From Paramoeba atlantica (taxonomy: Eukaryota; Discosea): a stretch of DNA of 64,000 nt. The notes beneath the pieces were generated by a model that searched no databases, was not told where the DNA came from, and worked only from the letters and a program-made list of their open reading frames with translations. The stretch spans positions 121,269 through 185,268 of the forward strand of contig CDRNVI010000182.1 of NCBI GenBank assembly GCA_977017575.1. The letters are read 5' to 3'. Below are positions 1 through 8,862 of this stretch, one piece after another (within the stretch, counting starts at the first letter, position 1; the number at the start of each line of letters is the position of its first letter). A program made the translations under genes and the position numbers.

Positions 1-463
1 TGTTAATAACTTCAACACTTCTGGCTAATCCAAAGAAAGCAAAAAGAGCCAACAGAGAGTCTTGTAGATCTCCCCCATTCATTATCCCTCAAGACAAATA
101 TTGTTTTATCTCCTCCAAGGTAAAAACATTCTTCTTATTTGGCTGATAACCAGCTGTTTCTCCCTTTAGGATTTGATTTAACTGCTGAGTCTCACTGAAA
201 TCAATTGCATATTTACACAAAACATAGCGTTTCACGAGCGAAATCACTGGAAAGAATGATGACAATCCGTAAACACAGTTGCCATTTCGATGAGAAAGGA
301 CAAACAAATATTTTTGGTAAAACTCGATCAACAATGCCTCATTTATCACATAATCTCGGTGTTCTTCCTCATTTTTTTTATAAAAACATGTCAAGAAATC
401 CTTGAAACGACTTGCAGCAGTCAGGAACGCCTTTCAAGTCACATGCGGGCCATTCAACACCAT
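1..463 (-). pseudogene. Tyrosine recombinase N-terminal part (DIRS/Crypton-like), broken and cut by the window edge
   Basis: Reading from an ATG at 463 the frame carries a helical SAM-like region (about residues 10-100) containing the motif ILKG followed by a basic stretch and TLEEIKQYL. This pattern precedes the catalytic domain in eukaryotic tyrosine recombinases of DIRS and Crypton elements. After the TGA at 89-91 the same frame continues with a hydrophobic helix and GLARSVEVI, which resembles the helix before the first catalytic arginine (family pattern G-hR-x-E). Two in-frame TGA codons (near 430 and at 89-91) break it. The catalytic R-H-R-Y residues would lie beyond position 1. RT-like sequence on the same strand at 3.2-4.3 kb would make this the 3' gene of a DIRS element. 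Assignment is by motif recall only; an unrelated helical protein is possible. Confidence 0.45.
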
Positions 464-1154
464 CCGAACAGAATGGCATGTGGAGTCAAATTCAAAGTGG
501 TTCCATTCCTTCGCTCGGAGGGACACAATCAGTGGGTTTTCCACTCTTCATGCAGGGTTCATCTCTTGCAAGAAAATGAAAAAATGCCCACAAGGCTTTT
601 TCTTTCAATTGTTGTCACACAATCGTCCCAAAACAAACTCAAACCAATCAAAATACACCATATTTATTGCTCTCATTTTTCCCAGCCTCAAAATTCAATA
701 AAATGTTGTAGCCAATGTTTGAAAAGGCTTATCATGTCTTGAGTGTTTCTGATCAGTCTCAACCAGGATTCTGTGGTCTCATGCCGCAAGCGGCCCTTGA
801 CCTCAAAAATCCTGGGTCTTGACATCAAAAACACCCTTGACAATAAACTGCCTTTTTTCAAACATTGGCTAAATAGCTATTCTCTTTCCTCTTTTTGAGA
901 GACAAAAAAAAAAGAATAAAAGCTTTTCTCTCCTCTACATTCTTTGTCCTTTCAGAAGTATCTCATCACATGTATAGATGGTGATGGTTGTATTGACTTT
1001 ATAGGTGTTCTATTTTGGCAATTCAATATCCTAGAGAGTATGAAAAGAACCCTTTCATCAAAACAAAATTCTCATCAGAGAAAATCCATCCAAAGATGAG
1101 AAGAAAGAGTTAAAGGAGGAAAAAAGGCTGACTGTTGGATCCAAAAACCTGAAA
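464..1154. other. No gene recognised
   Basis: Mixed-composition sequence between the recombinase fragment and the first polypurine tract. Short ORFs exist on both strands but show no domain and overlap one another. A direct repeat of a CCTTGACnTCAAAAAnCC-type motif lies near 795-835. Near 1025-1045 the words AGAGAGTATGAAAA match one arm of the short hairpin element at 16.11 kb, so a half-copy may sit here. A 24-nt island at 1136-1159 resembles one at 9563-9586. Confidence 0.5.
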
Positions 1155-1585
1155 CATTCAGAAAAAGAAAAGAAAGAAAAGAAAGAATGAGAGGAAAAAC
1201 AAAGGAAGAAAAAGGGGGGAAAATAGAAAAAGGTGAAGAGAGGGGGAAATGATATGAAAAGAAAGAAAAAAAGAGAAAAGAAAGAGAAAAAAAAAAGAAA
1301 AAGGAGAAAGGAGAAAGGAGAAAAAAAATAAAGAGGGAGATCTATGGTTCTTGGATGGGAAGAAAAACTGAAAAAAAAAACCAAAAGAGAACAAAAGAAA
1401 GAAAAAAAAAGAAAAGAATGAGAAAGAGAAAGAGAAAAGAGAAAAGAGAAATAAAAAGAGAAAAGAGAAAAGAGAAATAAAAAGAGAAAAAAAGAAGAGA
1501 AAAAGAGAAAAAGAAAAGAAAGAGAAATAAAGAAATAAAAGAGAAATAAAGAGAAAAAAAAAAGAGAAACAAAGAGAAACAAAGA
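1155..1585. repeat. Polypurine low-complexity tract (GA/GAAA-rich)
   Basis: Almost uninterrupted purine sequence on the plus strand, interrupted by a short mixed island at 1340-1360. It faces the polypyrimidine tract that starts at 1615, with a 30-bp mixed spacer between. All ORFs through it are Lys/Glu- or Phe/Ser/Leu-only shadows. By analogy with the LRR gene it may be intronic DNA of a minus-strand gene, but no exon can be identified. Confidence 0.85.
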
Positions 1586-1614
1586 GATGTGGTGGGGAGA
1601 CAATCAATACACAC

Positions 1615-2105
1615 ATTTTTTCAATTCTCTTTTCATTTCTTTTTTTTCTTTTTTTTTCTTTTTTTTTCTTTCTTTTCTCTCTTTTTCTCTCTTTCTATTT
1701 TCATTTCTATTTCTCTTTTATTTCTCTTTTTCTCTCTTTTTTTTCTTTTTTTTTTCTCTTTTTTTTCTTTTTTTCTCTTTTTTCTCTTTTTTCTCTTTAT
1801 TTCTTTTTATTTTTCTCTTTTATTTTTCTCTTTTATTTTTCCCTCTTTTTTTCTTTTTTTCCCTTTTTCTCTTTTCTCTTTTTTTTTCCCCCTTTTTTTT
1901 CTCTTTTTTTTCTCTTTTCTCTTTTCTCTTTTATTTCTCTTTTATTTCTCTTTTTTTTCTTTTTCACTTTTTTTTTGCTTTTTTTTCCCCTTTTTTTCTA
2001 TTTTTTCTCTCTTTCTTTTATTTTTTATTTCTCTTTTTTTCTCTTTTTTTCTTTTTTCTCTTTTACTTCTCTTTTTATTTCACTCTTTTCTTTTTCTCTT
2101 TCTAA
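1615..2105. repeat. Polypyrimidine low-complexity tract (TTTCTC-rich)
   Basis: About 490 bp of nearly pure T and C on the plus strand, directly facing the purine tract to the left. The two together form an R-Y mirror that could fold back or form intramolecular triplex. The long Phe/Ser/Leu ORFs here are composition artefacts. Confidence 0.85.
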
Positions 2106-2121
2106 TTCAAGGATTTGTCAT

Positions 2122-2242
2122 TGGGAAAAAAAAGAGAAAAAAGACAAAGAAAAAAAGACAAAGAAAAAAAGACAAAGAAAAAAAGACAAATAAAAAGACA
2201 AAAAAAAAAGACAAAAAAATAAAGAAAATTAAAAGAGAGAAT
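2122..2242. repeat. Polypurine tract with AAAGACAAAGA-type units
   Basis: Short tandem array of GACAAAGAAAAAAA units of about 14-15 bp, separated from the preceding polypyrimidine tract by fewer than 20 bp. Strand composition therefore flips twice between 1.58 and 2.12 kb. Confidence 0.75.
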
Positions 2243-3230
2243 GTTTGGTTTCGAGGAGCTGACATTGCAAATATCTTTTATTTGTTGGTTTTTTCTGATT
2301 GTTCAACTTTTCTACTGTCTTTCTAAATAAAACTTCTTGGCCTCTGTCACATCTCCACCTCCTCTCTTTTTGTTTTTTTATGTGCTTGAAAGTACTCAAG
2401 TAACACCCCTGAGCGTTTATTCCAAAAAGAGACAGTCAACAAAACAACACAGCCAAACAACAAAAAACCATACTCAAATCCAAAAACAAAATCCAAAAAT
2501 CCAAAACAGACAAAAAGAATGGGAAGAAAATAGAAACAAAGAGACAAGGAAGGAAGAAATCCAAACCAGCACAAGAGATGGAGGAGAGAACAAAGAGAGA
2601 TCCAAAGCAAGACAAAAAGGGGAAGGAAAGGACAAAGAGGGAAGCAAGAAGGAACAAAAGCCACACAAAGGAAAGGCAGATGCTCAAAGGCGGGGAGCCA
2701 CACCATCTTTGATCTCTTTCGGAGAGCTGCTGGATGAAGCCCTTGTGCCTGGAGATGGTTTCCTCAGGGAATTCAACACCACTTATGAATAATTCATTGA
2801 GTTTCATTCCTTCCAAGTTCAAGAGCTTGTAAAACTTCATTTGGATAATTCCAATCATTCATAAACTGAGATCCAGTTGACTTAAATCATGCCAAGTATG
2901 CCAATAAACGATCCCAACTCTTCATTTAAGGGTCAATCAGTCCACAAGAGAATCCAATCCTTACCCAAATATTTTTTTTGCTATCGCATGGTACATTATA
3001 AATGACACCAAAACTGTTGAAAAAAATATCATTATATTAAATCTTAAGGAGAGTACTAACCCTCACATTCTGCCACATAGATATCAACATCAGTCATAAA
3101 CATCTATCCAAATATCCTGATGAGGCTCTTGTGGTCAGAACTGGAAAGTTGAAATCCACTTTGCCTGCCAAAGTTCATTGATCTGAAGGGGTCAGGGATG
3201 CCAGAGATGATCAACAGCCCTTGGCCATTG
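2243..3230. other. No gene recognised; K/E/Q-rich open frame
   Basis: A plus-strand frame at 2337-2792 is open for about 150 residues. It is largely Lys/Glu/Gln low complexity but ends in a more normal segment (SLISFGELLDEAL...). It has no recognisable domain and no credible start. The remainder (2800-3230) is mixed sequence with no coding signal I can support. If the DIRS-like reading is right, this is the interior of that element between RNase H and recombinase, interrupted by low-complexity DNA. Confidence 0.4.
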
Positions 3231-4303
3231 TCAGAATGTGGAAAAATACTTCAAGTTATGTTGTGAACATGGTTTTGGTGACCTGTAAAACTTTTGTGTA
3301 TCCTCGAAAAATATATCTTCCATATGCGCTGAATTGGGCCAGAATCCTTCTGTTGTGCTTTTAGAAAGCACTGTGTCCCCAAACTTCTCAAGAGCCAGCT
3401 CTGCAAGAAAAATCAGCCATACCAAAACAAATACCATCACTTACTCCAAACAGGGGGAGTTTGCTTGCAGAGTGAAAAACAGATCCAAACAAATTCCAGC
3501 CAAAACCAATTGTTTTCTTAAGAGCATACAATTCCACATATCTCTTGCGATGACAGAGTTTCTCAGGAAAATTCAATGACTTCACCATACAATATACCAT
3601 ATCTGCCAAACAAATTTTGAGAATCAGTAAAAATAAACCTCTTAATATTGTTAGAACCTCTGAAAAGCATTGAATATTCCAGTGAGGACTCCAGGGAATA
3701 CAGGAATGTATCAAAGCAGAAACCAGATCAGAAAAAATAACTTTTGTAGTGACCTCTAACTTCTTGACAGCAAACCACAATGACATCTCCTCAAAAAAGA
3801 GAAACACAATCCTGTTGTTAACCCCCAATGTAGGAAATAGATCCAATCATCTCTCAAAAATGCAACACTTTGCTATCCCCACAATAAACTCTTCCTCATC
3901 GATAGCTGTATAGACAAAATCATCAATGTAAAATACTGAACAAAAGTCAACCTCCTCATGGTCCCTCTTGCATAGTTCCAATAAAAAAGCGTTGTTATCC
4001 TTCTCATGACTGAATCTTGAATCCCCAGAGGGGCTTGTAGTGATATGACCAGAGAAAAGGTCGAGCCAAATACAAGCCAATGTGCTTTGTCATTCGCCAT
4101 TTCTCTTCACCCATTGATAGATTGTTGGTGTTACCAAACTCATTAGGTCTAGAATAACAAATGAGTGAGAAGAGATTTGATACATCAAAAGAAAAGAAGA
4201 AAACATCCTGATTACCATTAAAAATGTATTTCTTTTCCTCTGGGGAGAATAAACAAAACGATTTTGGTTTTATCCCCAAACACCCAGGTTCGCCAAAGCT
4301 CAT
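3231..4303 (-). pseudogene. Reverse transcriptase/RNase H remnant, probably DIRS-like
   Basis: Three minus-strand frames overlap. One holds LDLFSGH (like RT motif A) and then FYIDDFVY, an RT motif C with the YxDD box, near 3918-3940. The next frame (3388-3846) holds LGVNNRIVFLF...MSLWFAV, which matches the DIRS pattern LG-x-xVN-x-xKS...FLG-x-x after the YxDD box. It ends in a GVSDGICFG segment that could be a decayed RNase H start. A TGA near 3849 and at least one frameshift break it. Much of the motif B region is missing or unrecognisable. The same-strand tyrosine recombinase fragment downstream (1-463) supports DIRS over Ty3. A decayed Ty3 pol is the main alternative. Confidence 0.45.
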
Positions 4304-4600
4304 TCTAACATGTTATCAACTACATCAGAGTGTCCATACAAATCAAAATAGACTCCTCGAACATCATCATTGTATCACTTTCAACACCCCCTTTTCATCA
4401 TTGCCACTCTCTTCATCCTTTCCAAACACATCCCCTCACAACCCAAACTTTGAAACACCTGGAACCCCAGGTGCTATTCCTACCCCAATCTCCATTCCTT
4501 TACACCCTGGTCTCTCCCACAATCATTAAACATTACCAAAGTCATAATTTCAGTCCATTCCCCATGATAATTCCGATCACTCTAATGATCTTTATATCCG
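4304..4600. other. No gene recognised
   Basis: Pyrimidine- and A-rich mixed sequence upstream (minus sense) of the RT remnant. Nothing beyond short unsupported ORFs is visible. Confidence 0.5.
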
Positions 4601-4931
4601 TCACCCCACAGTCATAATAATGGTCATGACCACAAACAAAATCATGTTCATAATCTTGGTAACGAGCTGAGTCATAACCTTTGTCTCTCTCTCAACCTCA
4701 TCAACTCTCTTTTGAGTGACTTCCTCTTCTGAAGAAAAATTCTCTTTGGGCACTTTCGAAATATTTCCACAAGCTTTTAGATCTATCACCACACGCAAAG
4801 TACATGCTTCGATGAGAGCACTTCTTCTCTGAATTTGAGCAGAAGCGAACCACACATATATTTGCACCACAAAAGACTTTACAGCTCTTTGGACTGTTGT
4901 GGGGGGAACCACACTCACAATGAAGACACAA
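4601..4931 (-). pseudogene. Cys/His-rich fragment, possibly Gag-like
   Basis: One minus-strand frame (4701-4931) is dense in Cys and His: HCECGSPHNSPKSC, then FCGANIC, RFC, KKCSHR and FACGD. The spacing suggests zinc-binding knuckles but does not match a family I can name. A second frame overlapping its 3' end gives an acidic coiled-coil-like segment (SSEEEVTQKRVDEVERE), so a frameshift may separate two parts of one protein. It lies upstream of the RT remnant on the same strand, where a Gag would sit in a DIRS or LTR element. The LTR-like sequence on the other strand overlaps its start. Confidence 0.3.
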
Positions 4932-5287
4932 GGAAAAAGGAGAGAAAAAGGAAAGAAACTAAACTCTGGACCAAAACCTTTATAGGAATGACCCCAACCA
5001 ACACACAAGACCAAGCCAAAACGAAACCAGAGAAAACGGCGTGAAAACGTGAAAGCAAATAAAAAGAGCACTAAAAAACTTGTGATTCTGGCAAAAACAC
5101 CAAACTGGCGCACAGGCTGTCTGTGAAGCTCCTGGCTCATCAGGAAGGCCAAAACCCATGACAAAAGGCATCCAGAGAAGCTCTGGGAAGGCTCAAAGAA
5201 ACTCAGGGAAGCTCAGAGAAGCTCAGGAAAGCTCTAAAAGCTCTGGAAAGCACCACTAATGTGTTGGAGGCAGGTTTCACTCCAACA
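4919..5287 (+). mobile_element. Diverged LTR of the solo-LTR family
   Basis: Similar along its length to the LTRs at 32898-33567 and 37179-37795, but shorter by an internal deletion. Shared landmarks are the CTCTGGAxCAAAACCTTTATA segment (TATA-like, 4963-4984), AATAAAAAGAGC (polyadenylation-like, 5059-5070), the GGCTGTCTGTGA word, the AGCTCAGGGAAGG-type repeats, and a terminus ending CTCCAACA. The 5' boundary is approximate. Plus orientation is chosen because the TATA-like box precedes AATAAA in that direction. Confidence 0.6.
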
Positions 5288-6293
5288 CTGTAATAGATCA
5301 GAGAGGTACATTTGGTATTGTCGCAAAGATAATCAATCACTTCAGTTTGGCCATCTGAATTTCCGATCCTGCATCCACAAATTCATCTTGCATGATCTGA
5401 CATATCTTTAAACCAGAGGAGAAGAAAGCAAAGAGGCAAGACAAGAAGTGGATGAGGGGGCAAAATGGACAAAAAGCGCACACATCATTAGAAGGAACGC
5501 AATATTCTCAAAAGATATCCTTCCATCGAAAGACTGAGCACTTTCCGCACATAAAAAGCACTCTCATGCCTCATCATGTCTCGCCATGGTCAAATTCGTG
5601 TAAGCACAGCCAGGACTTGAGAAGGAAATAGAAGAGAGACACATATGAGAATGGAAAGGATGAGAAAGTGAAATTTGATTTAGGAGAAATCTTTGATCCT
5701 ATCAACAGAACAGAAGAAAATGATTCTCTAACACCAACTTTAGGAAATTCAAGGATCTCAGAGGTGAGGTGGATGTCATCGAATGAGGTTCAAGGAGATT
5801 CCAAAGAAAGTGACAAAGAAATATGAACCCAAGAGCAGACCAGAGAAATTCGTAATGCCAATCAGCTCAGCTGGCCAGAAGGCCGAAAATTTCCATGAAT
5901 TGACAACGTTGCTCACTCCCAATGAGGGTCACTGAGATCCTCGGGGGGATGCTGAGGGTCTGGATTTGAGACCTTTTGTCAAGCCACCTTTTGGACAGTT
6001 CAGGAAGCAGCCAACAACCAATTTGAATGTTGAATTGGCCCAATTAGTTCAGAGGAAGAAGAGAACAAAGGAGGTTTGGAGTTGGCTCGAGAAACTCTAC
6101 TTCAAAAGGGGAAGAGACCAAAACCAAGGATAATCAAGGGGATAATGATGCGAGAAGGAGGCCGGAGAAAGTACTCAAGAAGAAGGAACAGGAGGAGTTA
6201 GGATTCACAGTGGAAGAGGAGACTTCACCAACAGTGGTATCTCCAGCCTTTGTTGTACCAAAGAAAGAAAGAGGGAAATGGAGATTAAACAAG
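5288..6293 (+). pseudogene. Ty3-like internal fragment reaching RT fingers
   Basis: The sequence follows the LTR in the same orientation. A frame ending near 6293 reads ELGFTVEEE...SPAFVVPKKERGKWRL. This matches the Ty3 RT finger motif in which SP-x-x-x-V-V-PKK precedes G-K-W-R. Just after the WRL the frame runs into polypurine DNA and all RT palm motifs are lost. An earlier open stretch near 5640-5826 (KFDLGEIFDPINRTEEN...) could be the linker between protease and RT. Nothing between 5290 and 5600 is recognised. Gag is not visible. It may be the same element as the flanking LTR, but the primer-binding site is not convincing. Confidence 0.45.
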
Positions 6294-6418
6294 AGAAAAG
6301 GAACAAAGAAAAAAAAGAGAAAAGGAAAAAGAAAGAAAAGAGGAAAAAGAAAAAACAAAGGAAAAGAAAAAGAAAAAAACAAAGAAAAAAGAAGAAAAAA
6401 AAGAATAAAAAAAAGAAC
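6294..6418. repeat. Polypurine tract interrupting the RT fragment
   Basis: Lys/Arg/Glu-coding purine repeat (GAAAAA, GGAAAAAG units) that starts within codons of the RT-like frame. Either it expanded from a purine-rich stretch or the fragment ends here. Confidence 0.7.
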
Positions 6419-6469
6419 TTTGTTTGGTGGGATCTCAAGTCTCCTTGACTCCCTAACTCCCCGACTCCT

Positions 6470-6640
6470 CTCTCTCTCTCTCTCTCTCTCAGTGAGAATT
6501 GGATCATCTTCTGGGACATTCAGTCTTGAGGGGTCAAATAGCTTAAAAATATCAAAGAAGAAAAAAGAGTTGTTTGAACAAATCGAAAGAACTATTTAAT
6601 TTGTTCATAAAACTCCAAAACATCACCACAAAAATCCCTT
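6470..6640 (-). other. Gene-like segment repeated at 14.83 and 15.58 kb; includes a (GA)n microsatellite
   Basis: On the minus strand the run TTTTATGAACAAATTAAA... then GATTTGTTCAAACAACTC recurs at 14838-14885 (plus) and, in diverged form, at 15574-15625 (plus). A following segment translates as PEDDPILTERE here and DTILAERLET at 14.9 kb, so coding similarity extends beyond the core. The 6.5-kb copy has an in-frame TAG and is followed by a (GA)n run at 6470-6491. It lies downstream of the LRR exons on the same strand and may be a later exon of that gene. Product unknown. Confidence 0.4.
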
Positions 6641-6689
6641 CAATTGTTCTGTTTTTCTTGTTTTTTGATTATATTATCATCTAACAGAA

Positions 6690-6985
6690 AAAGAAAAAAG
6701 AAAAGAAAGAAAAATTAGTTTTCCAATTCAAAAAAAAACAAAGAAAAACAAAGAAAAAAACAAAGAAAAACAAAGAAAAACAAAGAAAAACAAAGAAAAG
6801 AAAAAAACACATCACCACAAAACACCCAACAAAATAAAGGTTTTTGATCTTGGGTTGGTGGAAAGAAAAAGAGAACGAAAAAGAAAAAGAAAAAGAAAAT
6901 GGAAAAAGGAAAAAGGAAAAAAAAAAAGAAAAAAAAAGAAAAGAAAAAAAGAAAAAAAGAAAAAAAGAAAAAAAGAAAAAAATAC
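6690..6985. repeat. Polypurine low-complexity DNA downstream of the last visible LRR exon
   Basis: CAAAGAAAAA tandem units (6730-6800) and AAAAAG repeats (6865-6982) flank a 50-bp mixed island (6805-6860). The island shares the word TTTTGTGGTGATG (minus sense) with 6610-6640. No LRR pattern is evident in it. Confidence 0.7.
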
Positions 6986-7057
6986 ATTTGAACAAGATTC
7001 GTGAGTTGTCCTATTTCGGTTGGAAGTGGTCTTGTGAATGAATTCTTACTGAAATAC
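6986..7057 (-). CDS. LRR exon 6 of 6 visible (72 nt)
   Basis: Encodes YFSKNSFTRPLPTEIGQLTN plus LVQM. The acceptor TTTGTAG is preceded by a clean polypyrimidine tract and the donor is AT|GTATTT. This is the best-formed splice pair in the set. Confidence 0.75.
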
Positions 7058-8862
7058 CTACAAAGAGAAAGAAAGAAGAGGGAAAGAAAAGAAATAAGAG
7101 TTAAAAAGGAAAAAAAGAAAAAGAAAAAGAATAAAAAAAGAATAAAAAAAGAATAAAAAAAGAATAAAAAAAGAATAAAAAAAGAATAAAAATAATAAAA
7201 TAATAAAAATAATAAAAATAATAAAAATAATAAAAAAATAAATAATAAAAAAAATAATAAAATAAATAAAATAAATAAAATAAATAAAATAAATAAAATA
7301 AATAAAATAAATAAAATAAATAAAATAAATAAAATAAATAAAATAAATAAAATAAATAAAATAAATAAAATAAATAAAATAAATAAAAATAAAAAAACAT
7401 CCAAGTCAAATGAAAGTTGTCCAAATTCAGTAGGCAAAGACCCCGTGAAGTTATTAGAAACGATGTCTAATAATATTATGAAAAGGAGAGGGAGAGAGGA
7501 GAGAGGAGAGAGAGAGAGAGAGAGAGAGAAAAGAAAAAGAAAGAGAGAGAAAAGTGAGAGAGAAAAGTGAGAGAAAGAAAGAAAAGAAAAAAATCATCAG
7601 AACAGAATAATTTATTCAAAAAATAATCCGAAGAAAAAAAAGAAAAAAAAAGAAAGAAAGAAAGAAAGAAAGAAAAAAAAAAAAGAAAAAGAAAAGAAAA
7701 ACATTTGAAGGAGATCAAAGAGTTGTGCAAATTCAACAGGCATTGTCCCTGAAAAGAAATTCCCTCCCAGTGATCTGATAAAATCAAAAATAATTTCAAT
7801 AAAAATGAAAGAAATGAAAAGAAATGAAAAAAAGAAAGAAAATGAAAGAAAAATGGGAAAGAAAGAAAAAAGAAAAAAGAAAAAAAAAAGAAAGAAAAAG
7901 AAAAAAGAAAAAAGATAAAAAAGAAAAAAAAGAAAAAAAGAAAAAAAGAAAAAAAGAAAAAGAAAAAAAGAAAAAGAAAAAAAAAAGAAAAAAAAAGAAA
8001 AAGAAAAAATTACAAATCAGTTAAAGAATGAAGTTTTGAAATTTTGTCCAAGATTTTTTCTCCTTTCAGTTGATTGACTCCTAAAAACCTTTTGGAAAAG
8101 AAAGAAAGAAAAGAGAAAAGAAGAGAAGAAAAGAGAAGAAAAGAGAAGAAAAGAGAAGAAAAGAAAAGAAAAGAGAAGAGAAGAGAAGAAAAGAGAAGAA
8201 AAGAGAAGAAGAGAAGAGAAGAGAAGAAGAGAAGAGAAGAGAAAAAGAAAGGAAAGGAAAAGAAAGGAAAGGAAAAGAAAGAAAAGAGAGAAAATGATAA
8301 AATTATTAAAAGAATAATAAAAGAAAGAAAAAAAATAAAATAAAAAGAAAAATAAAAATAAAAATAAAAATAAATAAAAATAAAAATAAAAAATAAAAAA
8401 TAAAAAATAAAAAATAAAAAATAAAAAATAAAAAATAAAAAAACATGATTTGGACATGATGAAGATTTTCAATTTCTGATGGAACAGTCCCTCTCAAAGT
8501 ATTGTCAGAAAGATCTCTAGAAAGAGAAGAGAGAGAAGAGAGAGAGGGAGAGAGGGAGAGAAAAGGGGAGAGAGAGAGAAAAGGAAGGGAGGGAGAGAGA
8601 AAAGGAGGGGAGAGAGAGAAAAGGGGAGAGAAAGAAGAAAGAAAAAGTTAAAAGTTAAAAGAAAAGAAAAAAGAGAAAAGAGAAAAGAAAGAAAAAGAAA
8701 AAGAAAAAGAAAAAGAAAAAGAAAAAGAAAAAGAAAAAGAAAAAAGAAAAAGAAAAAAGAAAAAAGAAAAAAAAGAAAAAAAGAAAAAGAAACAAATAAA
8801 GAGAAGAAAGAACTCCAATTTCGGTTGGGATTGTCCCACTGAGATAGTTGTCCGCCAAAAGC
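6986..8862 (-). CDS. Leucine-rich-repeat gene, partial: six LRR exons separated by polypyrimidine introns
   Basis: Six short islands on the minus strand each encode one plant-type LRR (x-L-x-x-N-x-L-x-G-x-hP-x-E-h-x-x-L-x-x-L). They are separated by 236-356 nt of nearly pure pyrimidine (sense strand). In five of the six, an AG precedes the island, the first base completes a codon, and the island ends two bases into a codon directly before GT. All these introns are therefore phase 2 and the reading frame survives joining. Exon sizes are 69, 72, 75, 72, 68 and 72 nt. Motifs such as GTIPTEIG, GTVPSEIE and PLPTEIGQL identify the family, which is used for protein binding in receptors and resistance-like proteins. 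Donors are GTTTTT, GTATTT or GTAATT rather than GTRAGT. No signal peptide, membrane segment or kinase exon is recognised, and both ends are unresolved. Confidence 0.7.
7254..7389. repeat. 9-bp minisatellite TAAATAAAA, about 14 copies
   Basis: A nearly perfect 9-bp tandem array inside the intron between LRR exons 5 and 6. It is preceded by an 11-bp GAATAAAAAAA array (7129-7190) and short AAT repeats. A period divisible by 3 explains the long repetitive shadow ORFs. Confidence 0.9.
7399..7466 (-). CDS. LRR exon 5 of 6 visible (68 nt, irregular)
   Basis: Encodes IVSNNFTGSLPTEFGQLS and a shortened end. Relative to its neighbours it lacks two bases at the acceptor side and about two near the 3' end, so its phase does not match the next exon. 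This suggests a decayed exon, an unrecognised splice site or sequence error. The gene may therefore be a pseudogene. Confidence 0.55.
7488..7695. repeat. GA-rich simple repeats in the LRR intron
   Basis: A (GA)n run near 7503-7529, then GAAA arrays up to 7695. It fills the intron between exons 4 and 5. Confidence 0.85.
7703..7774 (-). CDS. LRR exon 4 of 6 visible (72 nt)
   Basis: Encodes SLGGNFFSGTMPVEFAQLFD plus LLQM, a 24-residue repeat. The acceptor is TTTTATCAG and the donor AT|GTTTTT. The first base completes a leucine codon with the previous exon. Confidence 0.75.
7800..8008. repeat. GAAA/GAAAAA simple repeats in the LRR intron
   Basis: Purine-only tract filling the intron between exons 3 and 4. 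Confidence 0.85.
8014..8088 (-). CDS. LRR exon 3 of 6 visible (75 nt)
   Basis: Encodes FLGVNQLKGEKILDKI followed by SKLHSLTDL, a 25-residue repeat with one extra residue and no proline after the glycine. An internal TTTTAG acceptor would give a 67-nt exon, but the CCAAAAG acceptor chosen here matches the phase and the start of the neighbouring exons. The donor is TT|GTAATT. Confidence 0.65.
8095..8441. repeat. GAGAA, GGAAA and 7-bp TAAAAAA arrays in the LRR intron
   Basis: Three successive simple-repeat types: GAGAAGAAAA (8110-8245), GGAAAA (8245-8285) and TAAAAAA (8385-8441). The change of unit within one intron suggests repeated slippage expansion rather than one insertion. Confidence 0.85.
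8445..8516 (-). CDS. LRR exon 2 of 6 visible (72 nt)
   Basis: Encodes a 24-residue repeat with DLSDNTLRGTVPSEI and a C-terminal half ENLHHVQIM. The acceptor TCTAG follows a CT-rich tract and the donor is AT|GTTTTT. Joining from exon 1 makes a TTA leucine codon. Confidence 0.75.
8517..8793. repeat. GA- and GAAAAA-rich intron between LRR exons 1 and 2
   Basis: GAGAGA-rich half (8517-8640) followed by a 6-bp GAAAAA array (8690-8790). No mixed-sequence island is seen. Confidence 0.85.
8794..8862 (-). CDS. LRR exon 1 of 6 visible (69 nt)
   Basis: Encodes LLADNYLSGTIPTEIGVLSS plus a short hydrophobic end; it is one residue shorter than the 24-residue repeat. The acceptor is TTAAAAAAG and the donor context is TT|GTTTC. 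It contains the most canonical GTIPTEIG of the set. Confidence 0.7.

Noticed and set aside
1058..2326. Long Phe/Leu/Ser and Lys/Glu/Arg ORFs
   Set aside because: They are six-frame shadows of polypyrimidine/polypurine tracts, present on both strands and in several frames, without domains.
4601..5171. A 187-codon minus-strand ORF ending in the LTR
   Set aside because: Its N-terminal half is antisense LTR sequence; only the Cys/His-rich and acidic pieces below 4.93 kb may be real and are listed as such.
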